From Acetobacter vaccinii (GTDB lineage: Bacteria > Pseudomonadota > Alphaproteobacteria > Acetobacterales > Acetobacteraceae), in contig NZ_CP043508.1 of assembly GCF_008365315.1 (NCBI RefSeq), forward strand, positions 38,625 through 102,624: 64,000 nucleotides of DNA, written 5' to 3'. The position numbers and the translations under genes were made by a program. Shown piece by piece: positions 16,781 to 24,842 of this stretch (positions are counted from its first letter, which is position 1; every line of letters begins with the position of its first letter). The notes under the pieces were generated by a model. That model was not told the DNA's origin. It made no database searches and saw only the letters and a program-made list of their open reading frames with translations.

Positions 16781-17707
16781 TTAAGCTACAAGACTTTGCT
16801 GGTGTTTTAGCCAGGTCATGACGTCGGTTACTTCAATGCCCTGTAAAGCGTTGAAAGTCTGCTTCTTGTCCCATGCCACGCCAGTATCGCGTGCGAACGC
16901 AAGACGATATTTCCGTATTCCGTCATCAGGGTGTGCGGCGACTTCTGCGCGTAGCCTATCCATATCCCACAGTTCCCGAATGACAGGGCGGCCAAAATAG
17001 TGCTCCATTTTTTCGGCGAGTTGAGCGTAGGAGAACGTATCCCCGGCAACGTAAACCACCTCGTTCTGGATCGGCGGTTTATGGGCGAGGATGCTCGCTG
17101 TAAGTCGTCCTATATCTTCGGAAGTGGTCACCGTCAGACGGTTATCCCAACTGCCAAGTGCGCGAACCTTGGCACCTTGAAGATCCACCAAACCGAAAGC
17201 TTGCTCAAACAGAAAGCTGGTGAAGATTCCTGTCGAAACGATTATCCATCGGGTCGCAGATTGACCGCGCAGCAGGTCCCTTACGTCTGATTGCTCATCA
17301 AATACTGGCTGCCCGCTGCCACGTCCAACAACATCGTAATCGACACCAAACTGCCACGGCACATAACGGTCCACCCCAGCTTTAAGGACAGCACTGGTAA
17401 TTTTACGCTGTGTACCGGAACCACCAACAAACCCGGTACAACATATAACCGTATTGAACTTGGCGAAGAGGACGGAGAGGCCATCTACCGTTTCCGTCGC
17501 GAGATCGGCATAAACGATCTTCAGGCCTTTTTGCTTTAATTGTCGCGCAATATCTGTTCTGGTGCTTCCGCTTGATGGTCTGAGAAGAACGCTGATTGAC
17601 CGAGTGCATTCCGGGTTCTGTTCAAGCAGGCCGGTGATGACGGTCTGACCAAGCTCTCCGGCGCCGATGACAAGGGTTTCAATGACAGGGGTCTTCATCG
17701 CTGGCAT
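16781..17707 (-). CDS. NmrA-like NAD(P)H-dependent oxidoreductase
   Basis: 308 aa. Atypical SDR of the NmrA/isoflavone-reductase group: 'TLVIGAGELGQTVITGLLEQNP' dinucleotide fold, 'TVICCTGFVGGSGTQRKITSAVLKAGVDRYVPWQFGVDYD', and a C-terminal substrate region. Aromatic alcohol reductases in this group reduce phenolic substrates with NADPH; some members are redox sensors. Divergent from an HxlR regulator across 39 bp. Confidence 0.87.
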   Translation of the reverse strand: MPAMKTPVIETLVIGAGELGQTVITGLLEQNPECTRSISVLLRPSSGSTRTDIARQLKQKGLKIVYADLATETVDGLSVLFAKFNTVICCTGFVGGSGTQRKITSAVLKAGVDRYVPWQFGVDYDVVGRGSGQPVFDEQSDVRDLLRGQSATRWIIVSTGIFTSFLFEQAFGLVDLQGAKVRALGSWDNRLTVTTSEDIGRLTASILAHKPPIQNEVVYVAGDTFSYAQLAEKMEHYFGRPVIRELWDMDRLRAEVAAHPDDGIRKYRLAFARDTGVAWDKKQTFNALQGIEVTDVMTWLKHQQSLVA

Positions 17708-17746
17708 CAGGAATTCCTTATGGTTATGAAGTTAAAATAAGACGCG

Positions 17747-18325
17747 ATGTGGGAAAACGAAGAAGGTACACGAGTGATACCGTTCGATAATCTGGACTTC
17801 GATGCCGTGATGGCTCAGTCGCAGGCAGCCTGTGCTGCTCTCAGTGACGATGATGGCGGGTTGAAGCGAGAAGTGCTTGCGCATGCCGGCAACAGATGGT
17901 CACTCGGTATTGTCCATATTCTCGGTGTTGCTGGTACTCTCCGGCACGCAGAGCTGGCGCGGCGGCTTGATGGGGTTACGCAGCGTATGTTGACGCGCTC
18001 TCTTCGTCAGTTAGAACGCGACGGTCTTATTATTCGCCGTGATTATGGTGAGGTTCCGCCACGGGTGGATTATACTCTCACTCCGTTGGGAAAGGGGCTG
18101 CTCGTAGGAATGATGCCTCTTTGGCGGTGGATTATTGACAACGCTGCAGCATTCAGAACGGCACGCGATCGGTTCGATAGTGAGAGGAATAGCACTTTCG
18201 TTGAGCCTCGTGACGGTCTGAATCAGCAACAGTGTTTGAGCGGCGGAGCTAATGCGCCATGGCACTCCGCTTTTGAGGATAGCGTTGGTGATTGTGACGA
18301 GAGGCCGCTCAAACACAGTTGCTAG
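17747..18325 (+). CDS. HxlR-family regulator with unusual C-terminal extension
   Basis: 192 aa. Winged HTH 'GNRWSLGIVHILGVAGTLRHAELARRLDGVTQRMLTRSLRQLERDGLIIRRDYGEVPPRVDYTLTPLGK' (about 48-118) is diagnostic. HxlR proteins normally end soon after 'ARDRFD' (about residue 145); here about 45 residues without family similarity follow and run into the pseudogene at 18319. The 3' end therefore probably crosses a recombination junction. Confidence 0.85.
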   Translation: MWENEEGTRVIPFDNLDFDAVMAQSQAACAALSDDDGGLKREVLAHAGNRWSLGIVHILGVAGTLRHAELARRLDGVTQRMLTRSLRQLERDGLIIRRDYGEVPPRVDYTLTPLGKGLLVGMMPLWRWIIDNAAAFRTARDRFDSERNSTFVEPRDGLNQQQCLSGGANAPWHSAFEDSVGDCDERPLKHSC

Positions 18326-18510
18326 CCGCCCGGGACGCCATCGCCCTGGAAAGCCATCTGGTCGAGTGCCCTGGCAACGCCGACATCCAGTTGGACCTGA
18401 CCTCCTGCTGAACTACGCCTCCAACGTGGTCATGTACCCGCAATTCCAAGCCTACTTGCACCGGTGGTGCGGAGCCTTCGTCGACTGGCGCAGCAAAGAA
18501 CCCAGCAAGT
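18319..18510 (+). pseudogene. Alpha/beta-hydrolase fragment, frameshifted
   Basis: Two frames give adjoining pieces of one protein: 'ARDAIALESHLVECPGNADIQLDL' and, after a 1-nt shift near 18400, 'LLNYASNVVMYPQFQAYL'. The 'DIQLDLxLNYASNVxxYPxFQAY' block is typical of the cap region of haloalkane-dehalogenase-like alpha/beta hydrolases. Both ends are missing and the catalytic triad is absent. It lies between two unrelated regulator/oxidoreductase cassettes. Confidence 0.7.
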
Positions 18511-18516
18511 GCGGGG

Positions 18517-19383
18517 CTACGACTGCCCCAGTCCTCCGGCGGTACTCGCCAGAATCTCGGCCAGGGAACATGGCGTGCCTCCGGTCAAACGCACGATGTC
18601 ACCGCTGACGATGTCGTAGGCGCCACGCGCCTGCCGCGCCTTCATCGATACCACGGCATCGGCAACCACGTCAGGCAGACCCGTTTTGAGCAACCCGGCT
18701 CGCAACACCTCGGCGGGCATAACGTTCAAGGCAAAGGGCCGCTGGATCTGCTGCGCGACCAGTCTGCAGACCGCTTCACCACGCAGGGCTTCAGAGCCTG
18801 TCAGCTGATATATGGCGCCCTCGTGGCCCTCGCTGGTCAATGCGGCGGCGGCAGCTTTGGCCACGTCGCCGCGCGAAACGAAACTGACGCGGCTGTCCTC
18901 AAGCATCGCAAGCCCGCCTGCCGTCAAAGACATCCGCACCTCTTCGACCAGCGTCTCGGAAAAATAGCTCATACGCAGTATCGTCCATGCGGGGATCGCG
19001 CTCTTGATCAACGCCTGCTCACTGTGCCAATACGCCGCCCCAACGGCGGACTCCCCCTCACGCTGCGTCCCGGTTGCCGACAACAGGAAGACGTGACCGA
19101 CCTCGGCCTGTGCAGCGGCATCCACGGCCGCCAACATCTGGCGCGAACGAATCCCCGGCCGCAGATCAGCCCCCGGAATCAACAACAGGCGATCCAGGCC
19201 CTGATAGGCCGCCACCAATGTCTCGGATTGGTCGTAGTCGCCTAAGCGACCTGCGTAGGTTCGATCGGTCTTGGGGGTGCGCGAAATCGCCACCAAGTTT
19301 TCGGCCGCAACCGTTTCCGCCAACGCCTGAACAACTGCGCTACCGAGCTGGCCGCTGGCACCGCTCACACCTATTTTCATCAT
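18517..19383 (-). CDS. NAD(P)H-binding NmrA/QorB-like oxidoreductase
   Basis: 288 aa. 'KIGVSGASGQLGSAVVQALAE' Rossmann motif, 'SRTP' after beta-2, 'LLLIPGADLRPGIRSRQMLAAVDAAAQAEVGHVFLLSATG' and 'SDVAK'-like 'SRGDVAKAAAAAL' match the QorB (YtfG) NAD(P)H:quinone oxidoreductase type. It is divergent from an HxlR regulator, the same arrangement as E. coli ytfG/ytfH. Likely role: quinone or electrophile reduction. Confidence 0.87.
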   Translation of the reverse strand: MMKIGVSGASGQLGSAVVQALAETVAAENLVAISRTPKTDRTYAGRLGDYDQSETLVAAYQGLDRLLLIPGADLRPGIRSRQMLAAVDAAAQAEVGHVFLLSATGTQREGESAVGAAYWHSEQALIKSAIPAWTILRMSYFSETLVEEVRMSLTAGGLAMLEDSRVSFVSRGDVAKAAAAALTSEGHEGAIYQLTGSEALRGEAVCRLVAQQIQRPFALNVMPAEVLRAGLLKTGLPDVVADAVVSMKARQARGAYDIVSGDIVRLTGGTPCSLAEILASTAGGLGQS

Positions 19384-19442
19384 CAGATTCCATGGTTATT
19401 TATGGTTCTTTAGGATAAATTTGTTCCTATAAGCTAACAAGT

Positions 19443-19460
19443 ACGCATGAATTCATGCGT
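19443..19460. promoter_or_regulatory. 18-bp perfect palindrome, HxlR operator candidate
   Basis: ACGCATGAATTCATGCGT is a perfect palindrome between the divergent QorB-like and HxlR genes, 39 bp before the HxlR start. YtfH/YodB/HxlR dimers bind such sites and control both directions; binding is inferred. Confidence 0.65.
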
Positions 19461-19498
19461 CAGGAACACCCAGGTTCCTGTCGGCCCAAGGAGTAGCA

Positions 19499-19852
19499 AT
19501 GGAAAATGTAGAAGCGGAATGTCGCGGCCTGGCAGAGGTGATTGCACGCATTGGCGACAAGTGGACGGTCATGGTCTGTGGCCATCTCTCAGAAGGCACC
19601 CATCGTTTCAATGCGTTGAAGCACCGCATCCCCGGCATCTCGCACCGGATGCTGACCATCACTCTGCGCGGGCTCGAACGCGATGGACTGGTGGCTCGCA
19701 AAGCCTATGCTACCGTCCCGCCGAAGGTTGAGTACTGTCTGACCCCATTGGGGCAAAGCCTGACAGGACCTCTGGCAGCCCTGGCAAGTTGGGCCCGTCC
19801 CGCCCTTGAACAGGCCCGCGCCGCATTTGATCGTCGTGCCGCGCAGGACTGA
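19499..19852 (+). CDS. HxlR-family transcriptional regulator
   Basis: 117 aa, a normal HxlR length. A conserved N-terminal Cys ('AECRGLAEVIARIGDKWTVMVCGHL') and the winged HTH ('GTHRFNALKHRIPGISHRMLTITLRGLERDGLVARKAYATVPPKVEYCLTPLGQSL') are present. The Cys near residue 7 is where QorR/YodB-type members sense quinones and diamide. An AAGGAG Shine-Dalgarno lies 6 nt before ATG. Confidence 0.92.
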   Translation: MENVEAECRGLAEVIARIGDKWTVMVCGHLSEGTHRFNALKHRIPGISHRMLTITLRGLERDGLVARKAYATVPPKVEYCLTPLGQSLTGPLAALASWARPALEQARAAFDRRAAQD

Positions 19853-20249
19853 ACTGGCGTTGAGGTGTGATGAAGCGCGCCGTCAATCAGCGGCGCATGC
19901 GGGGCATCATTCCATCAAGTTGAACCACTTAACCATGCGCTCGCTCAGGTGTTTGTCCAGAGATGTCGGTTCATTTTGCTACAGTATAATTACCAATATG
20001 CGCAGCATCGTGAGGCACATGAGCGGAAATTACTGGCAGACGGGAACAACGGTGACGGCATACGCGAGTATGTCGGACTTGCCACGCGCACATGTCCGGT
20101 TTTGGAAATCTTTATCGCGCCTTGTATGTCGAGGATGAGGCGGAAGCCGCCGCTGCGCATCTCGCACTTCGCAAGTGCGGCCGATCTCTCGCGCCGTCAG
20201 TCGAAGGACGCATCACACCGGGAGAGTGTGGCTTCGTCTCCGGTTCGCA
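19853..20249. other. Intergenic stretch, no assignable gene
   Basis: Short coding-like pieces occur in different frames (for example 'GFGNLYRALYVEDEAEAAAAHLALRK' at about 20095-20170, + strand) but none matches a family I recognise and none has a convincing start. It probably represents decayed sequence between two cargo cassettes. Confidence 0.4.
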
Positions 20250-20909
20250 TTAGCGTGTCTTTCCATCCGTTGCGCTGTCTGAACCGCGCCGGAACGGCGC
20301 CAGCCTGTCGGAAAGATAAAGTCGGTTCATCCGCCGCAACTCATCGGGCGCGCCCGACGTCGTGGGCGCGTCGTTCGCGAGCATGCCGCGCAAGACTTTC
20401 ATGGTGTTCAGAACGACCGCCGCGATGTCTTTCGCCAGCGCCTCATCCAGTCCCGGCGTACACACGCGCAGCGCCGCCGCAATTCCGGCCACGGCATGAC
20501 CTCGCGCGCGGTCGCGGATCTCCATCTTGTCAGTCCGCGCCTCCATCAGGGCGGACAGCGATTTCACACGCGGATGAAGCGTGACAAGCAGTTCGATCAG
20601 GATATCCGCCAACGCTTCCGGCGAAAGCGTGGCCGCACGTTTGGCAAGTGCTGCGTATTCGTCTTCCAGAATGGCGATATGCCGCTGCACCAGAGCGTCC
20701 GCCACAGCCTCCTTGTTCGGAAAGAAGCGATAGAGCGAGCCGATCTTCGCCCCGGCGCGCGCGGCGATCTCCGCCATGGTCGTCGCCTCGTAACCGCGTT
20801 CCGCCATCAGGTCGGACGCAGCCGCGAGCAGTTCCTCGACGCGCTGGCGTCCAGCCGAGCGTAGCGGCTGAAGAGGTGTCCGTTTTGCTCTTGACGTATT
20901 TGAGTCCAT
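20250..20909 (-). CDS. TetR-family transcriptional regulator
   Basis: 219 aa from the ATG at 20909, which lies between the arms of a palindrome. The TetR HTH 'RQRVEELLAAASDLMAERGYEATTMAEIAARAGAKIGSLYRFFPNKEAVADALVQRH' (about 18-72) is followed by a helical ligand domain. It is divergent from the isochorismatase-like gene and MFS exporter, which it presumably represses. Confidence 0.92.
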   Translation of the reverse strand: MDSNTSRAKRTPLQPLRSAGRQRVEELLAAASDLMAERGYEATTMAEIAARAGAKIGSLYRFFPNKEAVADALVQRHIAILEDEYAALAKRAATLSPEALADILIELLVTLHPRVKSLSALMEARTDKMEIRDRARGHAVAGIAAALRVCTPGLDEALAKDIAAVVLNTMKVLRGMLANDAPTTSGAPDELRRMNRLYLSDRLAPFRRGSDSATDGKTR

Positions 20910-20944
20910 CCTCAAATAATGCTCCTGTTTGAGTATCTGCTCAA
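20897..20944. promoter_or_regulatory. Tandem TetR operator sites
   Basis: Two dyads with identical 6-bp spacing: TATTTGAG / CTCAAATA (20897-20918, perfect 8-bp arms, spanning the tetR start codon) and TTGAG / CTCAA (20929-20944). Spacing and position are those of autoregulatory TetR operators controlling both directions. Confidence 0.75.
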
Positions 20945-21017
20945 CTTCTAACGGTTCCGTGCGGTCTGGACAACGCTTCGGGACGGTCGCGCGAACGTCA
21001 ACAGGGAAGCTCACGCC

Positions 21018-21584
21018 ATGATTTCACTTCCGCCCACCCGGACGGCCCTCGTCCTGATCGATCTCCAGAAGGGAATCACGGGACTGCCTTTGGCCCCGAT
21101 ACCGGGGGCCACGATCGTCGAACGATCGAAAGAACTCGCGGCGCGTTTCCGGGCCGCCGGTGCTCCCGTCATTCTGGTGAATGTCGCGTTCGCGCCCGAT
21201 TTCGCGGACGCGGTGCATGCGGTCGTCGATCGCTCCTTTTCGCCGCCCGGAGGCTTTGCTCCCGACTGGACCGAACTGGTTGACGGGCTCGCCAGACCGA
21301 ATGATCTGCGTATCACGAAACGGCAATGGGGTGCCTTCTACGGCACGGATCTCGACCTTCAGTTGCGGCGGCGCGGCATCACCACCATCGTCCTGGGCGG
21401 AATCGCGACCAATCTGGGCGTGGAGTCCACCGCTAGGGGGGCTCATGAGCATGGATACAACGTCGTGCTCGCCGAGGATGTTATGTCCACATTCACCGAA
21501 GAGATGCAGCGCTTTGCCTGCGAGGAGATTTTTCCTCGTCTTGGCCGCGTGACGACCAGCGAGGCGATTGCCTTGGATGCGTGA
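21018..21584 (+). CDS. Isochorismatase-family cysteine-hydrolase homologue lacking the Cys
   Basis: 188 aa. 'TALVLIDLQKGI' supplies the catalytic Asp (about 15) and 'TKRQWGAFYGTDLDLQLRRRGITTIVLGGIATNLGVESTARGAHEHGY' the Lys and core. At the position where the nucleophilic Cys usually sits (ATNxCV) the sequence is 'ATNLGV', so the Cys is replaced by Gly, as in a known subset of the family. Substrate unknown. It is in a probable operon with the downstream MFS exporter (48-bp gap). Confidence 0.87.
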   Translation: MISLPPTRTALVLIDLQKGITGLPLAPIPGATIVERSKELAARFRAAGAPVILVNVAFAPDFADAVHAVVDRSFSPPGGFAPDWTELVDGLARPNDLRITKRQWGAFYGTDLDLQLRRRGITTIVLGGIATNLGVESTARGAHEHGYNVVLAEDVMSTFTEEMQRFACEEIFPRLGRVTTSEAIALDA

Positions 21585-21632
21585 GCGAATGGCGGACATC
21601 TGCGCGTCTCGCGGTTCCCGGCGAGATCATTC

Positions 21633-23057
21633 ATGAACGCCGGAACGTCGTTGCCAGCCCAAGGCTCGGATCAACTGCCTCCCGGAATCTGGAAAATCGT
21701 GAGCGTCGCGGCGATCGGGTCTTTCATGGCGCAACTGGACGCCACGATCGTCAACGTGTCGCTCCCCGATCTCGTTAGGACCCTGCACGCGCCGTTTTCA
21801 AGCGTTCAATGGGTGGTCAGCGGTTATCTGCTGGCACTAGCCCTGACGTTGCCGCTGAACGGATGGCTCGTAAGCCGCCTCGGGGGGCGAGCGGTCTATT
21901 TATGGTGCTTCGGTGCTTTCACGCTGACATCAGGCTTCTGCGCGCTGGCATGGTCGGCACCGTCCCTGATCGCGTTCCGCCTGCTGCAAGGCATGGCTGG
22001 CGGCCTGCTTGCTCCCATGGCGCAGATGACGGTCGCCCGTGTGGCGGGCCGACAGATGCCGAGGGTTGCGAGTGCGATGACGGCACCCGTTCTGCTCGCG
22101 CCGCTTCTCGGACCCGTTGTCGCGGGAGCCATTCTCTCCGTCGCGTCGTGGCGCTGGATCTTTCTTCTCAATGTGCCGGTCGGGCTGGCGGCCTTTGTCC
22201 TCGCCGTCCTGTTTCTCCCGGACGACAGAGCGGGCGCGCGTGCCCGTCCGCTTGATCTGACAGGGCTCGGGCTGCTCGGGCCTGCCCTGGTGTTGTTTCT
22301 CTACGGCATGGATCACATCGCCCGACCTTACGGGCAGGCGACCCTGAGCGCATCCCTTGTGCTGTTCGTCCTGTATATCCGATCCGCGCGACGCAAGGGC
22401 GACGATGCGCTGATCGACCTGCGCCTGTTGCGTGCGCCCGCCTTTTCGGTGTCGGCGATCATCATGTTTCTGACGAACGGGGTGTCGTTCGCTGGTCAGA
22501 TGCTTCTACCCGTATGGCTGATCCACGCCTGCGGTGTCTCGCCCGAGCGGACGGGCCTGCTCATGGCCCCGCTGGGCCTGGGAATGATGTGCGTCTATCC
22601 GCTCATTGGTCGTCTGAGTGACCGGTTTGACGCGCGCGATCTGACCGGTTGCGGCGCGCTGCTTTCGCTGGTTGGAACACTGATTCTGGCTGTGCTCGCC
22701 TATAACGGTCTAAACGCCGCCCTGCTCAGCGTCGCCCTGCTTCTGCGCGGTGGTGGCGGAGGAGCCGTGGGCATTCCGGCGATGAGCGCGGGGTATGCGT
22801 CGATCGCTCGGGACGATATTCCCATGGCAACGACTGCGCTGAACATCATGCAAAGGATCGGGGGGCCGACGTTGACCACGGTGTGCGCCACATTCCTTGG
22901 ATGGCGGCTCGCGACAATCGGTCCGTCTCATATCCCATCAGAGGCTTTTGCTGAAGCATTTGGAGTGCTCGCGTTATTTCATGGCGTTCTGCTGCTCACG
23001 ACGCGCTTCATCAACCACTCAGAAAACAACCGCGAAACTCGGCAACCTTCGACGTGA
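21633..23057 (+). CDS. DHA2-type MFS drug exporter
   Basis: 474 aa with about 14 hydrophobic segments. 'GSFMAQLDATIVNVSLPDLVRTLHAPFSSVQWVVSGYLLALALTLPLNGWLVSRLGGR' is the EmrB/QacA-type signature (motif D1 and motif A), and 'SWRWIFLLNVPVGLAAFVLA' follows (motif C region). A proton-driven efflux pump in the inner membrane, probably derepressed with the isochorismatase-like gene when the TetR ligand appears. Confidence 0.9.
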   Translation: MNAGTSLPAQGSDQLPPGIWKIVSVAAIGSFMAQLDATIVNVSLPDLVRTLHAPFSSVQWVVSGYLLALALTLPLNGWLVSRLGGRAVYLWCFGAFTLTSGFCALAWSAPSLIAFRLLQGMAGGLLAPMAQMTVARVAGRQMPRVASAMTAPVLLAPLLGPVVAGAILSVASWRWIFLLNVPVGLAAFVLAVLFLPDDRAGARARPLDLTGLGLLGPALVLFLYGMDHIARPYGQATLSASLVLFVLYIRSARRKGDDALIDLRLLRAPAFSVSAIIMFLTNGVSFAGQMLLPVWLIHACGVSPERTGLLMAPLGLGMMCVYPLIGRLSDRFDARDLTGCGALLSLVGTLILAVLAYNGLNAALLSVALLLRGGGGGAVGIPAMSAGYASIARDDIPMATTALNIMQRIGGPTLTTVCATFLGWRLATIGPSHIPSEAFAEAFGVLALFHGVLLLTTRFINHSENNRETRQPST

Positions 23058-23147
23058 CTGTACTTTGAGCGGTCACCAAAAAAAACAAATCAGGCAAGCT
23101 CTGCTGAATTTTTCTGCTTTGAGGCGAAAGCCGACTAAGGCTTTCTC

Positions 23148-23453
23148 TCAGAAACCAGTCAAAAGCAGATCAATAGCTTGGGTGATTTCATCCTGAGAGA
23201 GAGACAATGAAGTCACGACTTTTTTCAGATCACGTCCAGGCACAGCAGCCATAAACTGTGTCATCATAACGAACGACTGGTCATCGATTACGAAAACCGG
23301 ATTCAGTCTCTTTGCTGGCTTGGGTGCCACTTTCTGAGATAAGAGTGGTACCACGATGCGGGTGCCCAACTCGTCAAGTATATCTGCCTGCACATCTAAA
23401 ACGAAACGCGCGTCACCTCGTCCGGCCAAACGATACACATCAAAACGGGCCAT
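23148..23453 (-). CDS. ccdB: CcdB-family toxin
   Basis: 101 aa. 'MARFDVYRLAGRGDARFVLDVQADILDELGTRIVVPLL' and the C-terminal 'LSQDEITQAIDLLLTGF' match CcdB, the gyrase poison. The last Trp-Gly-Ile of F-plasmid CcdB that contacts GyrA is replaced by Thr-Gly-Phe, as in many chromosomal or plasmid variants, so target activity may differ. It follows ccdA directly with no gap. Confidence 0.9.
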   Translation of the reverse strand: MARFDVYRLAGRGDARFVLDVQADILDELGTRIVVPLLSQKVAPKPAKRLNPVFVIDDQSFVMMTQFMAAVPGRDLKKVVTSLSLSQDEITQAIDLLLTGF

Positions 23454-23699
23454 TCAGAAGTTCCGATAATCCGCGAGAGGAAGACCATTCTCTTCGACAT
23501 ACTGCCGGGATGCTTCAAGGGAGGAGCGATTTTCTGCGAGCCATTGTTGAGCACGGATTGAAGCGATCGCTGACTTCAACCCCTGTTCGCAGGCTTGCGA
23601 TATGTTGAGGTCAAGCGATTTGGCTTCTTCGAGTAACTGAGCCGGTAACGTCACATTAGTCGGACGACGTGATGGGCTGGTAGAATGCAGGCGAACCAT
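23454..23699 (-). CDS. ccdA: CcdA-family antitoxin
   Basis: 81 aa. An RHH N-terminus ('RRPTNVTLPAQLLEEAKSLDLNISQACEQGLKSAI') and a C-terminal tail 'RSSLEASRQYVEENGLPLADYRNF' that binds CcdB. The tail end 'GLPLADYRxF' is typical of the family. The pair lies between two unrelated cargo cassettes and would stabilise this segment. Confidence 0.92.
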   Translation of the reverse strand: MVRLHSTSPSRRPTNVTLPAQLLEEAKSLDLNISQACEQGLKSAIASIRAQQWLAENRSSLEASRQYVEENGLPLADYRNF

Positions 23700-23733
23700 A
23701 GCTTTACTCCAAGTCCTAGAAACCGGAACTTAG

Positions 23734-23767
23734 CACATATATATGCGCATTTCTATGTGCATATTAT
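23734..23767. promoter_or_regulatory. Candidate CcdAB operator
   Basis: The perfect palindrome CATATATATG (23737-23746) flanked by GC-A / C-GC, followed by a related GCGCAT...ATGTGCAT unit, lies 35-68 bp upstream of ccdA. RHH antitoxins bind such short repeated palindromes. Confidence 0.5.
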
Positions 23768-23828
23768 CATCTCGAGTTATGGCTGGTTTCCGAACACTCA
23801 CGCAATTCTCCTTACGTCTGACATGAGC

Positions 23829-24719
23829 CTATCCCAGCACTAGATGGTCGACTAGAAAATCAACGAACAAACGAGTCTTGGGTAGCATGTAACGGTTCGC
23901 CGGCCACAACACCCTGAATGATCCCGCATCGTGGAGCATACCATCGAGAAGCGGGACCAGCGTGCCGGCCTCGATTTTCCTGTTCACCGCGAATGGCGGA
24001 AGGCAGGCAACGCCCAAACCTTGTTCAGCAAGATAGAGGAGCGGTTCGATCGTGCTGACGACTGCTGTCTCCGGCAGATCGAGTTTCAGATCCACGCCAT
24101 TCCGCATAAGCGGCCACGGCTCTAGCCTTCCGTTGTTCATGTAGCGGTGATGCAGGCAGGCATGATTTAACAGGTCTTCCGGGGTAAGCGGTGTGCCGTG
24201 CTGTGCCAAATAGGCAGGCGATGCGACAATGCGGTGTCGAAAGACGCCCAGTTTGCGGTGCATCAAGCGAGTATCGGCGATCTCGCCGGTTCGGATCACC
24301 GCGTCGAAACCTTCCTCGATCACCGCGACCATCCGATCGGTGAAATCGATGTCCATCCGGATGTCTGGCCATGTTTTCATAAATGCAGCAATCACGGGCA
24401 TCAAAAGCATGCCCGCGATCGGCAGGCTTACCCGGAGCACCCCCGAGGGCGTGTCACTGGCCTGGAACAGCATTGCCTCGGCGGCATCGACTTCCTCAAA
24501 GATTCGCCGACAATGATCGAGGAAGGTTCTGCCTTCGGCCGTCAAAGTCATGCTGCGGGTGCTGCGATGGAGCAGCCGGACGCCCAACCGCTCTTCCAGA
24601 CGCGCGATGGCCTTGCCCACAGCCGAAGCGGAAATGCCGAGATCGCGGCCTGTAGCAACGAAGCTGCGGGTCTCGGCGGCGCGCATAAAGGCGTTGAGAG
24701 CGCCAAGCCGGTCCATCAT
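23829..24719 (-). CDS. LysR-family transcriptional regulator
   Basis: 296 aa. Winged HTH 'LGALNAFMRAAETRSFVATGRDLGISASAVGKAIARLEERLGVRLLHRSTRSMTLTAEG' and an effector domain of the CrgA-like group. Divergent from the DHA1 exporter, which it probably controls. Confidence 0.92.
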   Translation of the reverse strand: MMDRLGALNAFMRAAETRSFVATGRDLGISASAVGKAIARLEERLGVRLLHRSTRSMTLTAEGRTFLDHCRRIFEEVDAAEAMLFQASDTPSGVLRVSLPIAGMLLMPVIAAFMKTWPDIRMDIDFTDRMVAVIEEGFDAVIRTGEIADTRLMHRKLGVFRHRIVASPAYLAQHGTPLTPEDLLNHACLHHRYMNNGRLEPWPLMRNGVDLKLDLPETAVVSTIEPLLYLAEQGLGVACLPPFAVNRKIEAGTLVPLLDGMLHDAGSFRVLWPANRYMLPKTRLFVDFLVDHLVLG

Positions 24720-24842
24720 TCAAGCCTCACATTGCGGACAATGATGTCCTGACTATTCGGAACTGTAGCTGATTTTTCTGTAATTGTATTGAGCTTACTG
24801 TTGGCCCTGCCGAGCCCTTCATCGATTTGCAGGACGATTTTA

